Assembly (NCBI GenBank): GCA_030696045.1
Contig: JAUYNO010000058.1
Location: forward strand, 1 to 64,000
Source: Stagnimonas sp.
GTDB lineage: Bacteria; Pseudomonadota; Gammaproteobacteria; Nevskiales; Nevskiaceae
DNA: 64,000 bases
Direction of reading: 5' to 3'
In this document: positions 56,685 to 64,000 of the stretch, in pieces
Layout: every line of letters begins with the position of its first letter
Position numbering within the stretch: the first letter of the stretch is position 1
Program-made: the position numbers and the translations under genes
The notes under the pieces: model-generated
Told to the model about the DNA's origin: nothing
Databases searched by the model: none
Seen by the model: only the letters and a program-made list of their open reading frames with translations

Positions 56685-58064
56685 ATGAATGTGAACCAAA
56701 CCAACCAGATCCGCGACGCCGTCACCGCCGTCATTCTTTGCGCCGACCGCCTGCTGATGGTGCGCCGTCAGCCCAGCCTGAATTCTTTCGCCGGCTTCAC
56801 CGCCTTCCCCGGCGGCAAAGTCGACAAGGCCGATGCCGAGGCAATGGCTTCGGCCCTGCATTGCGAAGGCCAGGAGACCCGGCTGATGGTGGGCCTGGTG
56901 CGGGAAGTGGGCGAAGAGCTGGGCATCGATCTGGAAGCGCTCTCGGCGGCCGGGAAGGTGCAGGGCGTGCACTTGCTGGGCGAAGCCACCACGCCGCCCA
57001 TCGCGCCGGTGCGCTTCCGCACCCACTTCTACCGTATCGATCTGGCCGTCGCGCCGGAGCCGGTGCCCGACCTCGGCGAGATCGCCGAAGCCAGCTGGGC
57101 AACGCCGGCCGAGTGGATGGCGCGCTATCGGGACGGCCGCCTGCTGCTGGCGCCGCCGACCCTGGACGTGCTGCTGGCGCTGGAGAGTGACGCCGCAGTG
57201 ACCAGCATCCCGGCACTCGACGAGGACAATGACCGCACCGGTGCAGTCGAAGCCCTGCGCAGCATCGAGCCACTGCACCAGCTCAAGCAGCTGTTTGTAC
57301 GCTCCAACACCCTGCCGCCGGCGCAGCACACCAATGCCTTCCTGATCGGCGACAAGTACAAGGTACTGGTCGATCCCAGCCCGCGCGACCGCACCGAGTT
57401 GCAGCGCCTCATCAACTGGCTGGACGTGGTCGGCGTCGACGAGGTGCTGCTCACCCATCACCACCCCGACCACCGCGAGTACGCCAACGAGATCGCCGAG
57501 CGCTACGACGTGCCGCTGGCGATGAGCGAAATCACCCGCAAGCTGATCGCCGACAGCCGCTACGGCGCGCCCGGCTTCTTCGGCGAGCTGTTGCTGCGCA
57601 CCTACGACGAGGGCGACGTGGTGACCCGCTGGCTAGGCCGCCCGGTGCGCGTTATCGCGGTGCCCGGCCACGACGCCGGTCAGATCGCGCTGATGCCGGA
57701 CGGCCGCGAGTGGTGCATCGTCGGCGACCTCATCCAGGGCATTGGCACGGTGGTCATCCACAAGCCGGAAGGCCACATGGGCACCTACTTCCAGACCCTG
57801 CAGAAAGTGATCGACCTCGACCCGGCGGTGATCATTCCCTCGCACGGCCAAGCCCTGGGCACGGTCTATCGGCTGGAGGAAACCTTGAAGCACCGCAGGA
57901 TGCGCGAGCTGGCGGTGCTGGAGCTGCGCGGTGCGGGGAAAAGCATCGACGAGATGCTGCCGGTCATCTACCAGGGCCTCGATCCTCGGCTGATGCCGCT
58001 GGCGCGCGCCAACATCGAGAGCCATCTCGACAAGCTGGTGGAGGAAGGCCGCGTCGCGGCCTGA
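56685..58064 (+). CDS. Nudix hydrolase fused to a metallo-beta-lactamase domain
   Basis: The product is 459 residues. The N-terminal half (about 10-165) is a Nudix fold with FPGGKVDKAD and REVGEELGI (73-81); the Nudix box is interrupted by an insertion of about 16 residues. The C-terminal half (about 200-459) is an MBL-fold domain with HHHPDH (about 258-263), then GHDAGQIAL and a winged-helix-like end as in LACTB2-type proteins, which are RNases or hydrolases. The pairing suggests joint action on a nucleotide or CoA substrate, similar to human NUDT19-like/LACTB2 pairs. The substrate is unknown. Confidence 0.82.
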   Translation: MNVNQTNQIRDAVTAVILCADRLLMVRRQPSLNSFAGFTAFPGGKVDKADAEAMASALHCEGQETRLMVGLVREVGEELGIDLEALSAAGKVQGVHLLGEATTPPIAPVRFRTHFYRIDLAVAPEPVPDLGEIAEASWATPAEWMARYRDGRLLLAPPTLDVLLALESDAAVTSIPALDEDNDRTGAVEALRSIEPLHQLKQLFVRSNTLPPAQHTNAFLIGDKYKVLVDPSPRDRTELQRLINWLDVVGVDEVLLTHHHPDHREYANEIAERYDVPLAMSEITRKLIADSRYGAPGFFGELLLRTYDEGDVVTRWLGRPVRVIAVPGHDAGQIALMPDGREWCIVGDLIQGIGTVVIHKPEGHMGTYFQTLQKVIDLDPAVIIPSHGQALGTVYRLEETLKHRRMRELAVLELRGAGKSIDEMLPVIYQGLDPRLMPLARANIESHLDKLVEEGRVAA

Positions 58065-58076
58065 GTCGGTAACGTC

Positions 58077-59141
58077 CTAGCAATCACCCAGCAGTTCACG
58101 GCCCGATGCCATGGATGGCTCGCGCCTACTGAGCGGTTTGCGACGGCGGCCGCTGGCTTCTAGCGCCAGGTAGAGCGCCAGGCCAAGCAGCAAGGGCAGC
58201 AGGTAGTAGCTGGCGCGGAAGGCCAGCATGGCGGCAATCACGACCGGGCTGCCGACACGATGGGCGAGCGCAGCAACGAACACTGCTTCCATCACGCCGA
58301 GGCCGGCCGGTATGCGCACGATCAGACCGGCGATGCCGCTCAGGAACAGCACAGCCAGTACGGTCAAATAGCTGACCGAGTCCGGCAGGTAGTTGGCGAT
58401 CACCGCCGCCATCAGCGACCAGCTCAGGCTGGAGACCGCGATCTGACGCAACGCGAAGCCCAGCGGCGGACAGTGCAGCCGCACGCCACGCAGTTGCCAG
58501 TGGCGACCCTCGTGGCGACTGCAGAGCCACAGATACCAGGCGCAGAGACTCAGCAGCAACAGGCCCAGCCCGCGCAACGCATCGGCATGAATGGGCCAGT
58601 CCGGTGGCGGCTGCGGCGGTTGCAGGCTGAACACCAGTCCGGCCAGCAACAGGTATCCGGACCAGTTGGTGAGCACGCCGATACCGATCACCCGAGCAAC
58701 CCGGCGGGCCGCAAGTCCCCGCCGGGTATACAGGCGGAAACGCACCATCCAGCCACCCAGCAAGGCGCCCAGGTTCATCGCGAAGGCGTAGGCCACGAAG
58801 CCGATCAGTCCGGTCGTCACGGCGGGCAGCCGGTGCCGCTCGTAGCGACGCCCGAGCAATTCGTAACTGCTGGCGACGCCGTAACCGCACAGCGCCAGCA
58901 CGATGCCGGTGACGACGGTCAGCTGGTCATAGCGGCGCAGGGCGCGACCGGTCTCCTGCCAGTCCACCTCGCGGAGGCCGGCAAGCAGAAAGACCGCGAA
59001 CACCAGGACGATGACCAGGCTGAGCAGCAGCTTCACCCAGCGCCAGCGACGGTCGCTTGTCCGGCCCGAGCCTTCACGCATCAGCGCCAGCTCCCGGTGG
59101 AACCGGTGCGAATGCTCGGCAGGGGTCGGGACCCGCACCAT
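58077..59141 (-). CDS. ybhN: YbhN-family (UPF0104) membrane protein
   Basis: The product is 354 residues with about eight hydrophobic helices. A basic N-terminus precedes LLLSLVIVLVFAVFLLAG. GFVAYAFAMNLGALLGGWMV with RFRLYTRRGL, and RIPAGLGVMEAVFVAALAHR are the conserved flippase-like (LPG synthase TM) blocks. It has the place of ybhN in the ybhPON operon. ATG 59141 follows GGAGGAG; it begins 2 bases after the clsB stop. It may move a lipid across the membrane; this is inference. Confidence 0.82.
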   Translation of the reverse strand: MVRVPTPAEHSHRFHRELALMREGSGRTSDRRWRWVKLLLSLVIVLVFAVFLLAGLREVDWQETGRALRRYDQLTVVTGIVLALCGYGVASSYELLGRRYERHRLPAVTTGLIGFVAYAFAMNLGALLGGWMVRFRLYTRRGLAARRVARVIGIGVLTNWSGYLLLAGLVFSLQPPQPPPDWPIHADALRGLGLLLLSLCAWYLWLCSRHEGRHWQLRGVRLHCPPLGFALRQIAVSSLSWSLMAAVIANYLPDSVSYLTVLAVLFLSGIAGLIVRIPAGLGVMEAVFVAALAHRVGSPVVIAAMLAFRASYYLLPLLLGLALYLALEASGRRRKPLSRREPSMASGRELLGDC

Positions 59142-59143
59142 GC

Positions 59144-60394
59144 TCAGCGCTCCTCCTGCGGCAGCGCCTTTTCGGAATCGGCCAGGGCCGCCTGCGGCCG
59201 TGTCAGCGCCTCGCGTACCGGTGCCATCGAGGGCAGGCTGCGGATCAGCGCCGGGAAGTAGCGGGTGCAGTGGTACGCCAGATAGCTCAGCAGCAGCGCG
59301 CCCAGCGGCGGATGCCGCAACTGTTCCGGGTTCACCCGTCGGCAATGCTTCTGGATCAGCTCCTGCAGATTGCTGTGCAATCCGGCGGTGAACTCGCGGT
59401 CATGGATGAACAGGTTGGCTTCGAGATTGAGCGCCAGGCTGAGCGGGTCGAGGTTGCTGGAGCCGACCGTGGCCCACTCGGCGTCGATGACGGCCACCTT
59501 GGCGTGGATCGGTCGCGCGCAGTACTCGTGGATCTCGACGCCAGCTCGCGCCAGGTGGCGGTACAGGGCGCGGGTCAGCAGGCTGACCCAGGGCATGTCC
59601 GGATTGCCCTGCAGGATCAGCTGCACCTGCACACCGCGCCGCGCCGCCTTGCGCAACTCGCGGATCAGCCGGTAGCCAGGGAAGAAATAGGCATTGGCGA
59701 TGACCACCCGCTGGCGGGCGCTGCGCAGTGCGATCCGATACAGGCGTTCGATGTCGTCGCGGTGCAGCTGGTTGTCGCGGCTGGCCAACAGCACACGGGC
59801 CTCGCCTGCGGCAGCGGGCAGCGCAGGCGCCGCGCCGCTGCGGCGCCAATGCCGCCACCAGCCATGGCGTGGCGGCGGCCGGCCGCTGCGGGGCAGGCTG
59901 CCGGCCAGCAGGTGGATGTCGGCCACCACCGGGCCTTCAACTTCCACCGCGTAGTCCTGCTTGGACTTCTGACCCTGGTCCAGCAGGTGGTCCACCGAGT
60001 AGTTGATGCCGCCGACGAAAGCCAGCCGCCGGTCGATCACCACGATCTTGCGATGCAGCCGGCGGAGGATGTTGACCCGGCTGCCGAACAGACGCCGCGC
60101 CGGCTCGAACATGTGCAGTTCGACGCCGGCGGCCTGCAGGTCCCGGATGAAATCCTGCGACAGGCTCTCGGAGCCATAGCCATCGACGGTCAGCTCTACC
60201 CGCACGCCGCGCCGGGCGGCGGCCGTGATCAGCCCCTGCAGTTCGCGACCGACTGCGTCCTCGAACAGGATGAAGGTCTCGATGATCACTTCCTCGCGTG
60301 CCGCCGCGATGCATTCGAACACGCGCGGGAAGAACTGTTCGCCGTTCTCCAATAGCCGGACCCGATTGCCCTCGCGCCACTGCCAGCGGCTCAT
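59144..60394 (-). CDS. clsB: Cardiolipin synthase B
   Basis: The product is 416 residues of the phospholipase D family. Two HxKxxxxD motifs are present, HRKIVVID (about 113-120) and HAKVAVID (about 307-314), each followed by a conserved Gly-x-x-Asn region (GGIN, GSSN). ClsB condenses phospholipids to make cardiolipin. It starts inside the end of ybhP (ATGA overlap) and is followed 2 bases later by ybhN. A basic, Pro-rich insert near residue 195 is a variation. Confidence 0.9.
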   Translation of the reverse strand: MSRWQWREGNRVRLLENGEQFFPRVFECIAAAREEVIIETFILFEDAVGRELQGLITAAARRGVRVELTVDGYGSESLSQDFIRDLQAAGVELHMFEPARRLFGSRVNILRRLHRKIVVIDRRLAFVGGINYSVDHLLDQGQKSKQDYAVEVEGPVVADIHLLAGSLPRSGRPPPRHGWWRHWRRSGAAPALPAAAGEARVLLASRDNQLHRDDIERLYRIALRSARQRVVIANAYFFPGYRLIRELRKAARRGVQVQLILQGNPDMPWVSLLTRALYRHLARAGVEIHEYCARPIHAKVAVIDAEWATVGSSNLDPLSLALNLEANLFIHDREFTAGLHSNLQELIQKHCRRVNPEQLRHPPLGALLLSYLAYHCTRYFPALIRSLPSMAPVREALTRPQAALADSEKALPQEER

Positions 60395-61197
60395 AGCCTC
60401 AGCTCTGCCGAGAGCGGCACATGGTCCGACAGCCGCGCCCAGGGCTGGCGCGGCACCAGGATCGGCATCGCCTCGGTCAGGCCCCGGTGGTAGATGCGAT
60501 CCACACGCAGCAGAGGCCAGCGCGCGGGGAAGCTGCGCGCCGCGGCACCGAGGGTGTCGACATAGACCTCGCGCAAGCCGGCCCGCTCGCGCAGCACCCG
60601 GTGCGCGTTCGAGCGCCAGTCGTTGAAGTCGCCCGCCACCAGCAGCGGCGCCGCCGGCGGCACCTCGCGCTCAATCAGGCGGCAGAGCAGGTCGAGCTGC
60701 TGGCGGCGATCTTTTTCGAACAGGCCCAGGTGGATGCAGGCGACATGCAGGGACGGCAGCGGCGCCGGCAGCCGCAGCTCGCAGTGCAGGATGCCGCGCC
60801 GCTCCGGCCCCTTGAGCGACACATCGTGGTTGTCGTAGCGGATGATCGGAAACTTGCTCAGCACCGCGTTGCCGTGATGGCCTTCGGTGTAGACGGCATT
60901 GCGGCCGTAGGCGTGCTGATGCCAGATCGAGTCCGCCAGAAATTCGTACTGCGGCTGCTCCGGCCAGACGGAATGACGGCTGCGGTGTCCGCTGTGTTCG
61001 CCGAGCACCTCCTGCAGGAACACCAGGTCGGCACCGGTAGCGCGGATCGCCTCGCGCAACTCGTGCAGCACGAAGCGCCGGTTAAAGCTGCTGAAGCCCT
61101 TGTGGATGTTGAGCGTCAGCACCCGCAGCAGCGGGGTGAGGGGAGCCGATCCCACGGCAAGGGGCTCGGTCCGGGACGGAAGCAACGAGCCGTTCAT
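60391..61197 (-). CDS. ybhP: YbhP-like endonuclease/exonuclease/phosphatase
   Basis: The product is 268 residues. LRVLTLNIHKGF (about 24-35), FLQEVLGEH with the metal Glu, HLGLFEKDRRQQL, LLVAGDFNDW with the catalytic Asp and Asn (about 192-201) and LSDHVPLSAEL identify an EEP-fold hydrolase. The fold cleaves phosphodiesters in nucleic acids or lipids. In the operon with clsB and ybhN a phospholipid substrate is plausible. It is the first gene of the operon. Confidence 0.88.
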   Translation of the reverse strand: MNGSLLPSRTEPLAVGSAPLTPLLRVLTLNIHKGFSSFNRRFVLHELREAIRATGADLVFLQEVLGEHSGHRSRHSVWPEQPQYEFLADSIWHQHAYGRNAVYTEGHHGNAVLSKFPIIRYDNHDVSLKGPERRGILHCELRLPAPLPSLHVACIHLGLFEKDRRQQLDLLCRLIEREVPPAAPLLVAGDFNDWRSNAHRVLRERAGLREVYVDTLGAAARSFPARWPLLRVDRIYHRGLTEAMPILVPRQPWARLSDHVPLSAELRL

Positions 61198-61296
61198 GGC
61201 GAGTTCCGGTGGGGAATCGGTCGCAGGCGGCGATCATTCGCGACGGGCCTGCAACGCCCATACTGCTGGGCGGCCATGAATTACCACTGAACTGCC

Positions 61297-61521
61297 TCAG
61301 CCTCGCAGCAGCAGCTCGGCGGGAGTCTCGAACCCCAGCGCCAGCAGCTCGATAACATCAACCGAAGCCGCCTTACGACTCGATTCGATCTGGCTGATGT
61401 AGACCGAGGACAGGCTGGCGCGTTCTGCCAACTGCTCCTGTGACCAGCCACGATGCTTGCGCGCCTGCCGGATGTTGCGGGCCAGGGTCAGACGCAGATT
61501 GTTGGGCTTGAGGGTGGCCAT
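61297..61521 (-). CDS. XRE-family transcriptional regulator
   Basis: The product is 74 residues, a single Cro/C1-type helix-turn-helix: ARNIRQARKHRGWSQEQLAE then SLSSVYISQIESSRKAASVD (about 13-60). There is no effector domain. ATG 61521 is preferred over a frame reaching 61551. It lies alone between ybhP and the diguanylate cyclase gene. Its targets are unknown. Confidence 0.82.
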   Translation of the reverse strand: MATLKPNNLRLTLARNIRQARKHRGWSQEQLAERASLSSVYISQIESSRKAASVDVIELLALGFETPAELLLRG

Positions 61522-61662
61522 CGACGTATCCGTGGAGCGGTTGCCGACCACAGTACTTAACGATCGTTGATGGCAATGATTCGGGGTAAAAATTATCTAT
61601 AAACAAAGTATTGCATCAACCTTTTATCGGTCGGCGCGCGCCGTCGATCCGGACCATCCACT

Positions 61663-62655
61663 TTGACCTATTCCCAGGGCCTGGACGCCGACGAACCCGC
61701 GCGTCGCCGTCAGCGTGTCGTTGACGACCTGTACCTGACGACCCAGCGCGACAACCTCGCGTTCGAGCGTCTGGTGCGGCTGCTCGCCAACCACACCGGC
61801 ATGCCACTGGCGAACCTGAGCCTGCTCGGGGTCGCCGCCGAAACCCGGCTGGCCTCCTTCGGCGGCAACCCTTCTCTGGCCGCGAGTCAGTTCCTGACCA
61901 GCCGGGTGGTGACGCGGGAGCGGCTGCAGGTGCTGGCCGACTGCCGGCCACTGCTGCCGGCCAACGGCCGGCGCGGCGCGCCGCGCTTCTATGCCGGCCT
62001 GCCGGTCAATAGCCCGGGTGGCGAAGTCGTCGGCGCGCTGTCGGTGCAGGATCGCCATCCGCGCCGCTTCACACCCTGGCAGCGGAGGGCGCTGGCCGAC
62101 TTCGGCCAATTGGTGGAGAACGAGTTGCGGCTGCGCTCGGTAGCGGTACGCGATCATCTGACCGGCCTCTACAACCGCCGCTTCTTCGACGAGCTGGGCG
62201 ACCGCGAGTGGCGGCGCTCGAAGCGGGATGCCTTCCCGCTGTCGGTGCTGATGGTCGATATCGACTACTTCAAGAATTACAACGACACCTACGGCCATGT
62301 CGCCGGCGACCAGGTGCTGGCCCAGGTCGCCGGCTGCCTGCGCGGCACCTTCCGCCGCGCCGCCGACTTCCTGGCCCGCTACGGCGGCGAGGAATTCGCG
62401 GCGGTGCTGCCATCCACCGACCATGCCGGCGGCCTGCGCGCCGGCCAGCGCCTCTGCGAGGGCATCGAGCAGCTGGCGATCCCGCATCGCGGCGCGCCGC
62501 GCGGCCTGGTCACGGTCAGCATCGGGGTATCGACCGCCGACGCCAAGGCTCCGGCGGATGCCAACCTGCAGGACCACCTGGCCGCCGCCGACGCCGCGCT
62601 GTATCGCGCCAAACAGGCCGGCCGGGCGACCGTGATCAGCGCCTCCTTCGACTAG
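61663..62655 (+). CDS. GAF-GGDEF diguanylate cyclase
   Basis: The product is 330 residues starting at a TTG. A GAF-type domain (about 25-155) binds an unknown ligand. The GGDEF domain (about 165-330) keeps the active loop RYGGEEF (239-245) and, five residues upstream, the I-site RAAD, so c-di-GMP product inhibition is expected. It makes c-di-GMP in the cytoplasm; no EAL or receptor domain is present. Confidence 0.9.
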   Translation: MTYSQGLDADEPARRRQRVVDDLYLTTQRDNLAFERLVRLLANHTGMPLANLSLLGVAAETRLASFGGNPSLAASQFLTSRVVTRERLQVLADCRPLLPANGRRGAPRFYAGLPVNSPGGEVVGALSVQDRHPRRFTPWQRRALADFGQLVENELRLRSVAVRDHLTGLYNRRFFDELGDREWRRSKRDAFPLSVLMVDIDYFKNYNDTYGHVAGDQVLAQVAGCLRGTFRRAADFLARYGGEEFAAVLPSTDHAGGLRAGQRLCEGIEQLAIPHRGAPRGLVTVSIGVSTADAKAPADANLQDHLAAADAALYRAKQAGRATVISASFD

Positions 62656-62663
62656 GGCCCCAC

Positions 62664-62894
62664 TCAGGGCGGGTCCTGGGCCTCCAGTTCACGCTTGCGC
62701 TGCTCGGCGGCGTCCAGGGCACCATCGACCTTGTCGGCGATGGCGCTGCCGGAGACACCGACCGCGTCGAGATTGCGGATGCCTTGAGTCTCGGCGCGCC
62801 CCTCCGGCTCGGCCGGGGACTGCACCACCGGAGACTCGGCGGGCTTGCAGGCGGCGAGCGCCAGCAACAGACAGAGACAAGCGGGACGGTTCAT
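62664..62894 (-). CDS. Small lipoprotein
   Basis: The product is 76 residues. The lipobox LALAACK gives Cys16 as the acylation site. The mature part is acidic, with a C-terminal helix (DGALDAAEQRKRELEAQDPP). It lies between the GGDEF gene and the small membrane protein on the minus strand. No family was recognised; the in-frame extension to 63278 lacks support. Confidence 0.6.
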   Translation of the reverse strand: MNRPACLCLLLALAACKPAESPVVQSPAEPEGRAETQGIRNLDAVGVSGSAIADKVDGALDAAEQRKRELEAQDPP

Positions 62895-62917
62895 GCACAA
62901 CTCCTGGGACTTGCCGC

Positions 62918-63103
62918 TCACCAAAATCCGGTTGGCCGGTCCGGATCCTTGTCGTCCGGCTCCCCAGGCTTGACCTCGGGCGCCGACGGCGGTGCGGCCG
63001 GCGGCGGTTTCGAGCGGAAATGCGACACCGCCCGCAAGGTCGCGAACGGGCCGACGATCAGCGCCACCACCAGGGCCAGCATCCACCAGACGGTCGCGTC
63101 CAT
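62918..63103 (-). CDS. Small membrane protein
   Basis: The product is 61 residues. One hydrophobic helix (MLALVVALIVGPFATLRAV, about 8-26) is followed by a Pro-rich, acidic cytoplasmic or periplasmic tail. It may be an accessory to the lipoprotein downstream (24 bases away). No family was recognised. Confidence 0.5.
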   Translation of the reverse strand: MDATVWWMLALVVALIVGPFATLRAVSHFRSKPPPAAPPSAPEVKPGEPDDKDPDRPTGFW

Positions 63104-63112
63104 TGGCCGGTC

Positions 63113-63436
63113 CTAGTCGACAATGGCCAGCGGCTGTTCGCGCAGGCCATCGGCCGACAGCACCCAGCCGCGCATTTCCAGCACGCCCTTGGTGTTGAGC
63201 GAAATCACCAGATGCAGGCCGTTGCCAGACAACTCGGTCAGTTGCGGCTCGGCGGCGCTGGTCGGCTTCGACAGGCAATGGGCGTAGCTCGCCGCGCCGG
63301 CGGCCGGTTCGCCGTCCCGGTACTGCAGCGAGCCGGCCGTGACCCAGCCTCGGCAGCTGTCCGGCGCGGCGACTTGCGCGGCATGCAGGATCTGGATCGC
63401 CAGGCGGCGCGGCAGCACGAGCGGAACGGTGGTCAT
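63113..63436 (-). CDS. Degenerate JAB/MPN-like protein, moeB neighbour
   Basis: The product is 107 residues. The N-terminus LPRRLAIQILHAAQVAAPDS resembles the start of M67/JAMM proteins, which often accompany moeB/thiF genes. The zinc motif (H-x-H...S...D) is not visible, so any peptidase activity is unlikely. The strands GLHLVISLNTKGVLEMRGWV fit the same fold. It begins 6 bases after the moeB stop, so they are one operon. The assignment is tentative. Confidence 0.5.
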   Translation of the reverse strand: MTTVPLVLPRRLAIQILHAAQVAAPDSCRGWVTAGSLQYRDGEPAAGAASYAHCLSKPTSAAEPQLTELSGNGLHLVISLNTKGVLEMRGWVLSADGLREQPLAIVD

Positions 63437-63442
63437 GTCGGC

Positions 63443-64000
63443 TCAGGAGTTTGAACAGGCCGCGCCGCAGTGCGGACAGGCGGGATCGCGGATCAGCTTC
63501 AGCTTACGCCAGTCGAGCCGGCGCGCGTCCCAGTGCTGGAGCCAGCCGGCGACCTCGCCCTGACCAAGCAGTAGTTGCAGCGCCAGCAGCGCCTGCATGG
63601 CGCCGATCACGCCTACCACCGGGCCGAGCACGCCGGCGTCCTCGCAGGCCTCGGCGACCTCGCCGGTGTCCGGGTACAGGCAGGCATAACAGGGGCCACC
63701 ACGGCGCAGGTCGAAAGCGGCGACCTGGCCTTCCAGCCGGATCGCGGCGCCCGACACCAGCGGCTTGCGGGCGGCGAGACAGAGCCGGTTGAGCGCGAAG
63801 CGGGTGGGGAAATTGTCGCTGCAGTCGAGCACCACATCGACGCTGGCGATGGCCAGGGGCAGGCGCTCCAGTTCGGTGTCGCCATCGAGCGTTTCGACCC
63901 GCAGGGCCGAATCCTGTGCCCGCAGGCGATCCGCCGCTGCGTCGAGCTTGCGACGACCGATATCGGCTTCGGCGTAGAGGATCTGCCGCTGCAGGTTGCT
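63443..64000 (-). CDS. moeB: MoeB/ThiF-family adenylyltransferase (5' end outside window)
   Basis: 185 C-terminal residues are visible and the frame is open at the window edge. The visible part starts NLQRQILYAEADIGRRKLDA, the conserved segment after the nucleotide loop. DVVLDCSDNFPTRFALNRLC follows, then the zinc pairs CYAC and CPHC. The family adenylates the C-terminal Gly of MoaD or ThiS for molybdopterin or thiamin sulfur transfer; which of the two cannot be told here. A JAB-like gene is directly downstream. Confidence 0.88.
   Translation of the reverse strand, partial: SNLQRQILYAEADIGRRKLDAAADRLRAQDSALRVETLDGDTELERLPLAIASVDVVLDCSDNFPTRFALNRLCLAARKPLVSGAAIRLEGQVAAFDLRRGGPCYACLYPDTGEVAEACEDAGVLGPVVGVIGAMQALLALQLLLGQGEVAGWLQHWDARRLDWRKLKLIRDPACPHCGAACSNS

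Overview
The window is GC-rich, densely coded DNA from a gammaproteobacterium. The divergent purM-purN and permease-hda pairs, the wrbA-DUF2069 pair and the ybhP-clsB-ybhN operon are gammaproteobacterial gene orders. The high GC, GTG/TTG starts and DUF1302 protein suggest, as inference only, the Xanthomonadales/Nevskiales side of the class. No rRNA, tRNA or CRISPR array was seen.

Layout. 1-7300: the 3' part of a DUF1302 outer-membrane protein, a saccharopine-dehydrogenase-like reductase, a ~270 bp MITE, a [4Fe-4S]-type cysH, a DUF1295 membrane enzyme and small genes. 6859-11834: a signalling cluster with the three parts of a partner-switching system (RsbW-like kinase, CHASE2-PP2C phosphatase, STAS antagonist), a metallo-hydrolase and envelope FecR and OmpA-like proteins. 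12001-15243: DUF885 peptidase, SRPBCC protein, RluA-type pseudouridine synthase. 15655-16990: a compact integron cassette array with three attC sites and no integrase in the window; one cassette encodes a SieB-like superinfection-exclusion protein. 16991-25541: TonB receptor, RIO kinase, WbuC cupin, DUF3108, purN, purM, AI-2E-type permease, hda. 25746-32540: an Rhs/YD-repeat polymorphic-toxin locus split by an IS3-family element, with a low-GC tip, a putative partner gene and an orphan fragment of the Rhs core-tip junction. 32670-40991: wrbA, LysM lipoprotein, ATP-grasp, lytic transglycosylase, cytosine deaminase, Tat-exported aminotransferase, PBP4. 41061-46654: sensor-kaiB-kaiC operon, truncated haemoglobin and a class III nucleotide cyclase. 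46822-50416: hslR, DUF1275, rhlE, CBS protein. 50487-55353: glk, otsA, GH15, otsB (trehalose/glucose). 55457-64000: mechanosensitive channel, Nudix-lactamase fusion, ybhN-clsB-ybhP, XRE regulator, diguanylate cyclase, small envelope proteins and the 3' part of a moeB/thiF gene.

The accessory content lies in two islands: the integron cassettes, which carry a probable anti-phage gene, and the Rhs locus. Around them is a conserved chromosome unusually rich in signalling genes (partner switching, KaiBC, nucleotide cyclase, c-di-GMP). Dispersed GC-rich hairpin repeats sit between many genes, and two copies of one family show compensatory base changes.
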